64,000 bases of DNA from positions 161,577 to 225,576 of the forward strand of contig JAMAHW010000069.1 in NCBI GenBank assembly GCA_023627715.1. The letters run 5' to 3'. The stretch's first letter is position 1. Each line of letters begins with the position of its first letter. The DNA is from Periconia sp. R9002. Taxonomy: Eukaryota > Ascomycota > Dothideomycetes > Pleosporales > Periconiaceae. Below, piece after piece: positions 34,106 to 44,842 of the stretch. Under the pieces are notes generated by a model, which was given only the letters and a program-made list of their open reading frames with translations, made no database searches and was not told the origin of the DNA. A program made the position numbers and the translations under genes.

Positions 34106-34927
34106 TTAACCCCTACTAGCAGATTCAATGGAGATGTCAACAAGGTCGTAGTCGATGAATTCAAAGGCATTAAAATTGTACCAAGCAGGCAAGGATTCCC
34201 GCATGAACCGGTACTCAGAAACTCTCTCATCCAATACCACACCCGCTTGATAATCGAAATTTCCATTGACGGGAATATACTCTGATGTTCCGTATCCCGC
34301 GTTCCTCAAAATATGTTCCTTGAATATCATCAGGACCAGGCCTGATCGAGCCCGCGTTCGAGGGTTCCATTCATATACCCAGCGATTATCGTACTCAAGC
34401 GTCCGGGTTATTCCAATTGGTGGACCAGATACTCCGGCATCATGACCGGCTTGGCTGAACTCGATCATGATTTTTCTGATGTTCAATAGCGAGTTTATTG
34501 CGAACATCTTCTCCATGTGAGGGCATATGCAAAATGGTTCCGTGTATTCGTCATTGGTCTGAATGATTTGAGACTTGAAAGTGAGGGAGTCCAAGTGTAG
34601 GCGCGGGAAGTAGAAGGCAACTTCGACACATAATTTCATAAAGCCCAACAGGTTTTTATAGTCGCAGTCGAAGTTGAACACGGGGTTCCTCAGATCTCTG
34701 AAAGTCGTGCTTTGATTGTCGGGGTCAAGTATCCAATTGCCCAGGTGTGCTTTCCACATTTTACTGCACTCGTCGTCCATCTCATCATGGATTTTTCGAC
34801 AAGAAAGATATAGGCCTTGGGATTGGGAAAATGGACCATCCATAGGATTAGCGCAAAGGCGGTAGATCATAAGGCGAATCTCCGACGGAAGGCCCAGGAA
34901 GAGGAAGTCTGTGGGTTTAGCGGCCAT
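34106..34927 (-). CDS. F-box-like protein, 273 aa (paralogue 2 of a tandem pair)
   Basis: Intronless. Starts MAAKPTDFLFLGLPSEIRLM, then IYRLCANPMDGPFSQSQGLYLSCRKIHDEMDDEC, the same order as paralogue 1 (motif, cysteine, PFS, GLYLSC, EMD). A middle block has FPRLHLDSLTFKSQ and NIRKIMIEFSQAGHD, equivalent to FYLDSITLKYH and KVKKIRIGFNQTE in the other copy. The C-terminal FNAFEFIDYDLVDISIES has no counterpart there. An adaptor role in ubiquitin ligation is inference from the F-box-like start. The two genes are in the same orientation, so a local duplication is the simplest origin. Divergence is large, so the duplication is old. Confidence 0.78.
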   Translation of the reverse strand: MAAKPTDFLFLGLPSEIRLMIYRLCANPMDGPFSQSQGLYLSCRKIHDEMDDECSKMWKAHLGNWILDPDNQSTTFRDLRNPVFNFDCDYKNLLGFMKLCVEVAFYFPRLHLDSLTFKSQIIQTNDEYTEPFCICPHMEKMFAINSLLNIRKIMIEFSQAGHDAGVSGPPIGITRTLEYDNRWVYEWNPRTRARSGLVLMIFKEHILRNAGYGTSEYIPVNGNFDYQAGVVLDERVSEYRFMRESLPAWYNFNAFEFIDYDLVDISIESASRG

Positions 34928-36988
34928 TAAGCTGGTTATGTCGCTTCAGATGGAGGCGTTGATCTGTTGGACGAGAAATATATGGCGGTGATGCGGGTAA
35001 CGGGTTCAGCAGAGGTTCTTGCGTGAATGGTTGCGAGAGTTGATCCCAATAAGTTGTAAGAGCGCGGGGTTCATTTATACATCTAAATAAAAATGGATGT
35101 TCGTACACTTCATTGTGGAGATAATAACTGAATCATTTCGGTTTGGTCTGGTGAATACCCAGTATTTGGGCGCCGGCCTCTTCCGATACCAAAACAGATT
35201 CTTTGCATTGATAATAGCGACGCTAGCTATGAAACATATGGGACATAGCCCTGCTTCTTCAGAAGAATAGATTCTCGATATTATATATCGTGAGCGTTGA
35301 CTGAATATGTTGAAGGATCGAAAATATAGATCTTTTCGAATAATCTTTAGTCCGTTCAGCACTCATCTTGACTACAGTATGAATTGTAACTCAGGAGAAG
35401 GTTCCGGATCGCTACGGAAGATAAGATTATATCAGTGAATCAGATCCGAGTTGAGTCTTACTAGATAGTCCCAGGAAGCTATTAGGCGGCTCGGAGGGAA
35501 AGCGGGTGATCGTTTGTTGCTAATGTCGAACCGCCGAGTGAGATGCACGGAAGGGAAATAAGTTCTGAGGGAGAAGCTAGAAGCGTCAGAAACCAAACGC
35601 CCACAGAGCTAATTTCAAAAGTTGCCGTGACTCACATTTTCTACATCAAGGCAAGCATCGTACAATGCCTCGAACTGGTCAGTGAATGATGTAACGGTCC
35701 CGGGCATTCGGTCAACGCAAGCTAAAATCTTAAGCTAATAGTAATAACATCTTGCATATACCCCACGATCTATGCATGAAATTGTACAAGGACATCGTTT
35801 CGCATCACTTTCTACCATCTTGATACGGCTAACCTTAGGAATGAATGCATAAGATGCAGTTTTTCTGTAATCCACGACATGCCTTTGTTGATACTGTATT
35901 CCAATCATCTCATAGTGTATACACATTTCTCGTATCTATTCGATTAGTAAGAGGGCAACGATGTGCTCCAAGGAAGAAGCTGATCATATAGATAGTGGGA
36001 GAGAGCTTCATATATACATGCCAGCCGTTTGCTTCACCCCGTGCTAGCATCGATATTGCTAGTAACCAATGAACAAATGAACTCCATCGAATATCACCCA
36101 CGAACCGCAAAAAAACCAGATACAGACGTCTTTTCTCAACGGCTACTTCGTCTACGCCCATATCCGACGCCGCAAACAAACCTTACCCATTACCCCTTCT
36201 GGCATCTCCACACGCACGAATCAAATCCCCCATCTTTATCAACAACCCGCCAGAAAAACGAACAACACTTGTGCCACACACACACGAACACGCACGTACA
36301 AGATACACGACACCAACGAACCCGCGCCTCAGCTCGGTATCACCTACCGTTTCCTCACACCAACCCGCCGTTTAATTGGTGCCACCTCACAAGCCCGCTA
36401 ATGTCGCTTTGGCGTCAGCGTCTCGCGCTTTCTTTCAACAAAATCATCCGACTCGGCTTTCCCCTTCCCTTTTCGTTCAATCACAATACTTCTTACCCAA
36501 CGTTAATCCATACATAAGCATCAGCAGATGTGCCCGTGGGTGCATGAGAGGCGGAGGGGCCGCAGCTACCCGCCGCGCATTCCTACGACAACCGGGAATA
36601 GCATTACCTTGCCGAACGATTAACGTCAGACTTCTTTTCATCCTACAAATAACAACAACCTACGAGACGTCTTTTTTTCGCGCTGAAGATTAGCGTGTTA
36701 GCATTTGATCCTTTGAATTGAAAAGCTTTTCCTCTCGTGTTTTCCCTTTTTCGAGTAGAAAAGAACGTTCTTGAGCGTACGCTAAAATTCCACGGGCCGA
36801 CTTCGTATGACTGTGCATCGTTTGATTCTATTGTCTAGACGATTTTCGCAACGCAGATAATTTGAGGGTGTTCACGATGGTGCAGGTACGTCTTTCTCAT
36901 TGAGAAGGCCTTCTAAACTTTCCGTCGTCAATGGGAATAGTTTACTACGCACATCTATAAAAAATTATCGCAAATAGAAATTGACGTC
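34928..36988. other. Intergenic, 2 kb, nothing recognised
   Basis: Contains the upstream region of the F-box-like gene and of sulfite oxidase. Frames at 35075-35362 (minus) and 36029-36517 (plus) have no domain. Just before the sulfite oxidase gene, ATG-GTG-CAG followed by GTACGT (36877-36890) looks like a mini-exon and donor but does not keep frame with the coding start, so it may be a leader intron. Confidence 0.45.
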
Positions 36989-38185
36989 ATGGCACAGCTC
37001 GAATACTCAGTCAACGAGCCTCTCAACCGCGAACCAGACCTAGATAAACTAGTCTCGAGGTAAAAACTCCATGTAATTTCCTACAAGACCGTATAACCCA
37101 AATGCCAACGTCCACACAGCTTCATAACCGAGCCAGGCCAGGCCTACGACCGCAACCATGGTCCCATCCCCCACCTCTCCGCAGACACGCACCGCGTGGG
37201 TATCTACGGGCTCGTGGAAAAAGAACTAACCCTCTCCATCTCCGAACTGCAATCCCTCCCGCAACACACGGTAATCTGCGCGCTGCAATGCGCGGGAAAC
37301 AGACGTCACACGATGCGCACCAAGCTCAAGGAAGTATCCGGTATCGACTGGTTTGACGGCGCCGTCATGAACTGTGCCTGGACGGGCCCGCTCCTTGCGG
37401 ACGTGCTTGAGAAAGCAGGTGTCAATGTTCCAGAGGAGAAGAGGAAGGATGCGCATGTTGCGTTTAGCTGTTTCCAAACGCCGACGCAGGACGATGAGTG
37501 GTATGGCGCGAGTATCCCCTTATCGCGCGCGCTCGATCGCAATTCTGCAATCTTATTAGCGCTCGAGATGAACGGGAAGCCGTTGCCACCGAACCATGGG
37601 GGCCCGTTACGTGTCATTACTCCTGGCATTGCGGGCGCGAGGTCAGTCAAGTGGCTAGATCGCATCACTGTGCAAATGGAGGAGAGCCATAATTTCTACC
37701 AGAGGCACGATTACAAGATCTTGCCTCCGCAAGCGCAGACACAGGAAGAGGCGGAGAAGTGGTGGGATAGGGTCGATGCCTTGCAGGATATGCCGGTCAA
37801 TTCGGTGATTGCGATTCCGTCGGCTGGGACGAGTGTTCAGGCTGATGCTGAGGGGTTGGTGGAGGTTAAGGGGTATGCACTGCCTAGTGGCGGGGATGGG
37901 CCGATTGTGAAGGTTGAGGTCACTGGGGACGAGGGGAAGACGTGGACTGAGGCTCAGCTGTTGGAGTATGAGGATCTGAAGGACAAGTATAAGGGTGTGG
38001 TCGAGTTGAAGTGGGCGTGGACCCTGTGGGCGGCGAAAGTACGTGTCGAGAAAGGAAAAGGGAGGAGAATATGGAGCAGGGCTACGGATCGGAGCGGGAA
38101 TACGCAAAAGAAGGAAGCCGAGTGGAACTTTCGAGGTGTGGCGTATAATGGGTATGGGGAGGTGGATAACCTAGAGGTCGTCTGA
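36989..38185 (+). CDS. Sulfite oxidase-like molybdopterin enzyme, 378 aa, two exons
   Basis: Moco oxidoreductase expected to oxidise sulfite to sulfate. Exon 1 is 36989-37059, the intron 37060-37119 (60 bp), exon 2 37120-38185. The protein starts MAQLEYSVNEPLNREPDLDK. The molybdenum-ligating cysteine is C81 in ICALQCAGNRR, and GGPLRVITPGIAGARSVKWL is the typical second part of the Moco domain. Residues about 260-375 form the dimerisation domain, ending WNFRGVAYNGYGEV. There is no cytochrome b5 heme domain, as in plant sulfite oxidase and unlike the animal enzyme, so the electron acceptor is probably oxygen. I see no N-terminal targeting sequence. An SKL-type peroxisomal ending is absent (it ends LEVV). 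Confidence 0.92.
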
Positions 38186-38476
38186 GGGAATGCGTTTGCT
38201 GGAAAAGAAACGTGGTACGTGAAGACTTGCGCACGGTACGTCTTCTGAGGCGGCGGTATTCTTTCATTCAATAGCTGTATTTTCCAATATAAACACTACT
38301 CTGAAGACCCGGAGCTCGATCAGTTTTGCTCAAATCATACAAGTTCATTGCTTTCGGCATACCGCCTCCCTCAAAAATATCCTTCAGACGCCGTACTATG
38401 CATGGAATATTCGTACCTCATGAACCTTCATCAGCCATCCTCTATGTGTGTGTGTGCACGGCCCGTTGCATTCATC

Positions 38477-39056
38477 TCACAGCCCCAAACTCGTCCTGAC
38501 ATTCTTCCTCACAATATCCTCATACTGTCCTCTCTTCTCTCTCCACATCCGCGCAGCATCCACGTTCGCTGGGCTCTCATCGTTCGGCTCCGCCAGCATG
38601 CTCATCACACTAATCAATATCTTCTCCACGCTCTGGATCGGTGACCATCGTTCGGACGCTTGTTCGTAATGATGCGGGTCATCACCGGGCGGGTGTAGAA
38701 TCGATATGCAGACTTCGCCGTTCGCATACACTATATCTCATATTAGTATTATACTCGCAACGCACCCCCAACTCACCCCTTCACCTTTTTCGACTGGGCA
38801 AAGGTCACGTACCGTTAGGATGCCACACATCTACCAGAAACTTCATCTTTGGCGGCGCGAGGGGGTAATCTTTGGGGAACTTGAGTTCGGCGGGGAATAC
38901 GCCGCCTTCGAAAGGTGTACCCTCGGGACCCTGTATCAGCGCTTCCCATAGAAACATGTCATCTTCGCTGATTGGGCCTGCCGTGATGCCTTCCGGTGGG
39001 TCCGAGGAGAGGCCTTTGTATTCTTTGAAGAGGCGCTTGGAGGCGGAGGATGCCAT
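38477..39056 (-). CDS. ubc7: Ubiquitin-conjugating enzyme E2, Ubc7/UBE2G2 type, 165 aa, two exons
   Basis: E2 that carries ubiquitin as a thioester; Ubc7-type enzymes serve ER-associated degradation. Exon 1 is 39056-38813, the intron 38812-38731 (82 bp), exon 2 38730-38477. The UBC fold motif [15 protein letters not shown] holds the catalytic cysteine at C89. The acidic insertion after it, [19 protein letters not shown], and [20 protein letters not shown] are the signature that separates this group from shorter E2s. Total length of 165 aa equals the family norm. The gene converges on sulfite oxidase with 291 bp between the stops. Confidence 0.95.
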
Positions 39057-39499
39057 GGTAGCTTGGGTCGCGTGAGGGTTCGTGGAAGAATGCTAGGAAA
39101 GGTGTGAATCAGAGCTTCGCTGAGCTTTGGTGGCGGGAGGTATATTTAGTTAGTCGGATAAAGTCGATCGGGGGATCCACGCATGAACTTGCGAAACGGT
39201 AAATTCAAGGCTTGCGAGTTGTTGGAGAGCTGATCGAATTCCTTCGTTCGCGATGTGAGGTGGGAAGTTGGGGTAGACCGTCTGTTGCGGGGATTATGGT
39301 GAAGTGCAGAAGCTCAGCAGCCAATCATGTCCAGGGTATTTTTCATGTGTACGGTTTGTTCAATGTTGCTATTCAACTTCAATATGGAGATGAGTGTTTA
39401 CATCCAATTGTAGAAATATTGAGATTATGCCCTATCATTATAAAAATACATTGATAATTTACATCCCAGAGTCTCCTCCATTCTGCACATTGAAGCACC
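39057..39499. other. Intergenic between Ubc7 and the scramblase-family gene
   Basis: 443 bp with no gene seen. Holds the E2 promoter and the 3' end of the next gene. Confidence 0.5.
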
Positions 39500-41128
39500 T
39501 CATTCACCGAAGATATCCCAGAAGCTGCCGCCGCCATCGCCACCACCACCTCCTCCTTCTCCAGATCCTTCACCCATGTTTCCACCCCAAGGATCTTTGT
39601 CAGGTGCATCTCCCCATGGATTCGAATTTTCGCCCCAAACATCACCCGTCTCCTGGTTGCTGACTTGCTGCTCGGGAGAGAACGGATCAGCCGCTTGAGG
39701 GGATTGAGAGTCGACATCCTGATTACCCCCTCTTGCTCCCTTCATCGCCTCGTAGCCAGCCATTGCGCCCGCGCCTGTCGCTGCTGATCCTATGGACTCG
39801 CTGCTAGCTACACCTCGTGCGGCAGCTCCCACTTCGCTTGCAACGCCAGTTTCGCTTGCAGCGCCCACAGCTCCAGCTCCGGCGGCCTCACCAGCTGCCG
39901 CTCCGCCTGCGGCCTCAGAGCCTCCGCCTACCCAAGGCATCCACATTGGCCAAAGTCCGCCTGAACCGCTGTGTCGACTGAAGTAATCGAAATCGATGCT
40001 GACAGCAGTCGTAAGCATAACGGCACGTTGATCAAGTGTCATACCCGAGACGCGTTCGCCTTCTTGCGTGCCAGCAGCGTCCATTCGTAGAGCATAGACT
40101 CCGGTATCTGTGAAGAGCTCACGCGCAAAGCCGCTGAAGTTACGGTTCACTGAACCGATAAGACGACCGTCCTCGGCCTTCAAGCCGAAATCCCAAGAAA
40201 GGAATGGTTCGTCAACACGCGCAAATTGAGCCATACCAATTTCTCTCTTGTCGTCCTCGGCCAATACGACAGCTTTCGAGTCTGATATGGGAAGATCACC
40301 CGAGGTTAGTTGGGGCGTTCCCGGTGCGGCATCTTCCAAAGGGCGGGCAAGGAAAAGGTTGTATTTTCGTCGAAGAGGTGCCCATTCCTGTTCTGCTGAT
40401 CCGATAATTCTCATATCCGACATGGGCAAGCTGGATACACTTGCACTTGTTTGGTTGATAATACTACCCGGGCTAGTACCTTGTAGAGCCGGTGAAGTCG
40501 TGTATGCACTACCCTCCTGTGCGACGGCATCGTATACGCGTATCCGAGAATTGATCCAGCTGAAAGGTCGATGAAATCTCAATATCTCCTTCTCCTCACG
40601 GTCAAACACATGAGTGGTGAAGCTCCTGTGCGTTTTGAACATCTGCCGCGCTACTGCATTACCTATTCCATGATCTCGCTCCGCTAGGTAGCCAATGTGA
40701 TTGCCGTGGGGATCCATTATAACGTATCGATTGGCTTGCTCAAAACCCATAAGCACGTTCATCATCTCCAGTTGTCGCTGTACGAGAATCGCCGAATTAT
40801 CGAGTAATCGCATCGCTGGATGCGTTTCTTTAAGGACGGCATGTGGATCTTCGGGCATGTAAACCGGCGTAACGAGATCATTTTCTGCGTCTGGTGTTCG
40901 TGCGAGCGCATTAGAAACAGCGTCTACTTTAGAGGCGTCATTCGTATTTGCGCCAGATGGCTCACCCGCCTTTCTCGGCTGGTTCGAGGAAGGCTGGCTC
41001 CTAGGCAGTCGGGCGCTTGGTGAGTTTCGAAGGGAACCGCGTGGCCCTGTCGGCGGCGACCTACGTGAGGATATAGCTCGGATTTGCTGTCGTGGCAATC
41101 TTAACGACCATCGTGCCACCGGTAACAT
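39500..41128 (-). CDS. Phospholipid scramblase-family mitochondrial protein (Aim25-like), 542 aa
   Basis: Scramblase-fold protein; yeast Aim25 is its mitochondrial homologue. Single exon. The first 50 residues are rich in arginine and serine without acids (MLPVARWSLRLPRQQIRAIS), a good mitochondrial presequence. The scramblase domain spans about residues 105-390: LVQRQLEMMNVLMGFEQANR, RYVIMDPHGNHIGYLAERD, ILRFHRPFSWINSRIRVYD, and SGMTLDQRAVMLTTAVSIDF near the end. Fungal proteins carry an insertion before LRRKYNLFLARP, as here. The last 150 residues are alanine/glycine-rich and low complexity, ending in a run of glycines. It lies head-to-head with SEN2. Confidence 0.9.
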   Translation of the reverse strand: MLPVARWSLRLPRQQIRAISSRRSPPTGPRGSLRNSPSARLPRSQPSSNQPRKAGEPSGANTNDASKVDAVSNALARTPDAENDLVTPVYMPEDPHAVLKETHPAMRLLDNSAILVQRQLEMMNVLMGFEQANRYVIMDPHGNHIGYLAERDHGIGNAVARQMFKTHRSFTTHVFDREEKEILRFHRPFSWINSRIRVYDAVAQEGSAYTTSPALQGTSPGSIINQTSASVSSLPMSDMRIIGSAEQEWAPLRRKYNLFLARPLEDAAPGTPQLTSGDLPISDSKAVVLAEDDKREIGMAQFARVDEPFLSWDFGLKAEDGRLIGSVNRNFSGFARELFTDTGVYALRMDAAGTQEGERVSGMTLDQRAVMLTTAVSIDFDYFSRHSGSGGLWPMWMPWVGGGSEAAGGAAAGEAAGAGAVGAASETGVASEVGAAARGVASSESIGSAATGAGAMAGYEAMKGARGGNQDVDSQSPQAADPFSPEQQVSNQETGDVWGENSNPWGDAPDKDPWGGNMGEGSGEGGGGGGDGGGSFWDIFGE

Positions 41129-41855
41129 CTTGCTTTGTTAATTTTGATCGATGTCAGTAAGTACTAAAGGTCTTAACCCCAGAACGATGACTGGTAAATG
41201 TGAACGAGACAATGAGACGGTGGGTGTGAGGTTGTACAAAAGTCAAGGATTGTGTAAGGGCGCGTCAGATCTTTTCGTCCGGTTGTTAAACGGTACACTA
41301 CGTCATGACGAGAATGGCATCCGTAACATGAAAATCGAACGAAGCTTGACCATGAGAATTCTGTACGACTACTCCATTCATGACTTCACGAATCTTTGAC
41401 TGACATCAGGAATGAAATCGCGTTAAGCTTAGCTGTATCGTCGTCGAAGGTTGGCGGTTGGAAGCAGAGCTGCCGCATGGACCAATGAGATCCCGCCAAG
41501 CTTTCCGGTCCGTTAATCTTCCGCTAGCTTTCTGACTCTTCTTCCAACGCCAACAATTCTTCTCCATCTTCATCTCCACGATACTGCCCCTCTGCAAGGC
41601 CATTGCTTATTACAAAATCTCTATGCTCGCTTGGTAAGTAAAAAATACATTTTCATATGTCTTTGAACCTCAATGATGAAATCAATAATTTCATATCAGC
41701 GCACAGAGCCAGGGCATTCACTTGACTGGCTCACGTGTTCTATGCTGCTCAAATTATAGACTACAACGGTATCTGATCATACTGTTTTCACTGCGTTTTT
41801 TTCACCCTCTCCGATGAAATTGAAACTAACAATGTTGAAGCAGACACAAGGGACA
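41129..41855. promoter_or_regulatory. Divergent upstream region, Aim25-like gene / SEN2
   Basis: 727 bp between two divergent start codons; no gene of its own seen. Regulatory elements could not be assigned. Confidence 0.45.
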
Positions 41856-43208
41856 ATGGCTTCAACAGTTGGTAATCTGAAAGCAGAGGCACATGCGTCG
41901 GAGGTTGCTACTAAATCCCAACCTAATAGCAATAATGCAGATAGCTCGTCGAGGAAGCCACGTGTTAAGCGGCCCAACTACAATGAGATTCATGCTAAAC
42001 CACTTCCCATAGAAGTGTATCCTCTCCCGACTTTCATCCCACATAATCCCATTTCCATCGTGCGAATAGCTCTCAGTCTTATCTCACACTCCATACGCCG
42101 GCCCAGCTCCCATCTTGTGATCCATAAAGCCTACTTCTCGCCAGAAACGCAGTCTATCCATGTCACAGACTCTAAATCCATCCGGGCGTTGTGGGAGCAG
42201 GGATTTTGGGGTAAGGGCTCTTTAAGTCGAAGTGAACCACACTGGCTGGACCAAGAAAAACGGAGACGTGGTCTTGATGCGGTACAGACGAGTGAAGAGT
42301 TTACGCGAGGCAGACGGGAAGAGCGTCGACAGATGAAGCTTGAGCGAGCCAAAGCACAGCGGGAGGCAATTGAAGAGCAGCTTCGGAAAGAAGGAAAAGT
42401 CGTGTCTGAGACGCAAATCGAGGAGCTCGTCGATGAGGGTCTTTTTGCTGAATCTCCGAAAGGCACTTTATATTCTAACGATTCTGACAAAGCGCTCGCA
42501 AATACGACAGGCACGGAAGAAGCCATCATAAATGCAGTCACCAAAAATGCGGCAGAGACTCCACATGTCCCGGAAGCGGACATCGAGGATCAGGAGCATC
42601 TCCAGCTCACCTTTGAAGAGGCATTCTTTCTGTGCTATGTCCTCGGTGTGTTGGAAGTTTCTTATAAAGATGTCGCACTGCAATCTATAGAATTGCTCCG
42701 ATTGTTCTGTTACCACTCATTATTCCTCGCTCCCGAATCCCTTGACTCCACCATTCCATTCAGCCAATATGATGTGGCAACCATCGCACCCGACAATCCC
42801 TTCGTACTCAAATACGTCGTGTTCCATCATTTCAGATCACTAGGCTGGGTCGTCCGCCCTGGTATTAAATTCGGCTGCGACTACCTTCTCTACCTCCGCG
42901 GGCCCGCATTCCATCACGCCGAATTTGCCGTCATGATCCTTCCCGCTTATTCTCATCCGTACTGGTCTGAAGACCCAGAACGAGCCGCAGCCTCTCAAAA
43001 GAAGGCAAACAGGGACTGGTGGTGGCTCCATCGATTAAACCGTGTACAGACGCAGGCGCGAAAAACGCTGATGTTGGTATATGTCGAAGTGCCTCCACCC
43101 TGGGACGACAATGTCACGAAAACAATGGATGTTGGCAAGGTGCTGGTTAACTACCATGTAAGGGAAACCATCTGGAAGCGATGGTCGATGAATAGAAATC
43201 GGGACTGA
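41856..43208 (+). CDS. SEN2: tRNA-splicing endonuclease catalytic subunit Sen2, 450 aa
   Basis: Cuts the 5' splice site of intron-containing pre-tRNAs as part of the four-subunit Sen complex. The start MASTVGN at 41856 is chosen; an in-frame upstream ATG at 41814 adds 14 residues without obvious value. The catalytic fold is at the C-terminus: GWVVRPGIKFGCDYLLYLRG, then PAFHHAEFAVMI and RKTLMLVYVEVP. The triad by comparison with yeast Sen2 is Y346, H354 and K403. N-terminal blocks PLPIEVYPLPTFIPHNP and ALWEQGFWGKGSLSRSEP are also Sen2 hallmarks. The middle (about residues 140-250) is charged, helical and variable, as in other fungi. No intron. Confidence 0.95.
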   Translation: MASTVGNLKAEAHASEVATKSQPNSNNADSSSRKPRVKRPNYNEIHAKPLPIEVYPLPTFIPHNPISIVRIALSLISHSIRRPSSHLVIHKAYFSPETQSIHVTDSKSIRALWEQGFWGKGSLSRSEPHWLDQEKRRRGLDAVQTSEEFTRGRREERRQMKLERAKAQREAIEEQLRKEGKVVSETQIEELVDEGLFAESPKGTLYSNDSDKALANTTGTEEAIINAVTKNAAETPHVPEADIEDQEHLQLTFEEAFFLCYVLGVLEVSYKDVALQSIELLRLFCYHSLFLAPESLDSTIPFSQYDVATIAPDNPFVLKYVVFHHFRSLGWVVRPGIKFGCDYLLYLRGPAFHHAEFAVMILPAYSHPYWSEDPERAAASQKKANRDWWWLHRLNRVQTQARKTLMLVYVEVPPPWDDNVTKTMDVGKVLVNYHVRETIWKRWSMNRNRD

Positions 43209-44842
43209 GACATTTCTTTGTAACAACACTCTTGGATACCCATTTACTGTAAATGAACATGGAACTTTGGATACACAAAACTCTAATCTGTGTGCATGAC
43301 CACTCAAACTTGTTTGCTATCCAAAGTGACTACAACACGGGTCGTCCGCCTCATGAGCATGTCTGTCCTCGTAAGTCATATGCAATATGAACAGTGTGTA
43401 CATTCCTGTACCTGATTCCAGTATGCGAATTGTTCCACGCCCAGCCTTCAAGATCCGATAAGACCTTCCAACAAACGCGCAAAGAGCCAACCTTAATGGT
43501 TCAAGCGATTCAACCTTCCTAATTAGGCAACTTAATGCCCAACCATCGATCACTGTATGCTAATAGTGCACTGAGATTCCTTCCGTGCCGTGAAAATGGT
43601 GATTGAAGCAAACTCGCGATAGTGCACTGTCGGATGTCGGGGTGGGTTATACGAGATTTGACGTTTGTTTTCATTCGTTTTTCTAGGTGAAATGGAAGGG
43701 TTGTCGGGTTTGAGAGTGACTGGTTTGCTTTGTTCACTTCTGAAATGTAGAAGAATGATCCAGTGTTCGAGTGAGTCTGCCGTTTGAAGGGATTCGGAGA
43801 AATAGTTACGGGTGACCAAAGGCTGGAGATCAAGACTCTACGGAGGATGTCGAGACACGAAACTCTTATATGTAGTTACTGAAAATTAATTTTGGTGTTA
43901 CAAAGCTTATAGGTTATCGTTAGTCTGTTCTCAAATAAGTGGTAGAGATGAGTGAATTCACTCTATGTGAGAAATGAGACTCTGGCAGTACTTTTCCATT
44001 CTATGCCTTACGTTACAATCTTCTCGAAAGTCGACGTTTATTCACGGCAGGATAGTTCCCCGACCTATTAACAATCAAGACGCCTAGAAGTTGGTCTGTG
44101 GAGTGCAGGATATGTTATCTTCCCCTTCTTTAATCAATACAGCATTATGCCATCCACATTTTGTTTACTTGCAGGATGATCGCGATCGAACCGTGCTGGT
44201 CAAGAGCCCAACGCTACATATCAGTGATTCAGACTGACCATGATTAGTGCAAATCCGACAACCTTTTAATCACCCTTGTAGCAAAGCTTACAGAAAATGA
44301 CATGCAGACTACATACCGACGCATAATTCCCAGCACATGTGAATGTCTCATCACAGGACCTACTGTAGTAGGAAATTGAAGTTATTGGCCAGGATAATTT
44401 ATATTACTTCGCGTGTTACCAAAGTAATATCTTCCATATTGCCCCACAACGAACTTCATCAACTCAGCCCCATGATGTTGTGGGGAGACTCTTCCCACAA
44501 GGGCCTAACCGCCAAAAAGGCTGCTGATGCAAGACGGAGATTGGTCACATTTCTCATTACGAAGGTTCAACAATAACTCAGATGCCGCCCAGAACCCGGC
44601 ACATTTTATATAGTAGAAGTGGCGAATGCGTTTTGTGGGGTGGGCAACGTCCACGGAGGATTACACCCGATCCGATGGTCCATGGAGGAGCAAGGGTAGC
44701 CTTTCTTTACATATTATCTTGAGCGTACCCTGATGATTTGGTTTTGTTGTGCTTTGTGACTTACAGGTTCTATCGCTCACTTCTTTTGTCTGATTTCCGA
44801 TCGTAAGTCGTCCGTCACGATACCCGCAGATATCTGATCACG
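43209..44842. other. Intergenic, 1.6 kb, nothing recognised
   Basis: 3' flank of SEN2 and upstream region of the DUF1996 gene. Short unsupported frames only. Confidence 0.45.
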
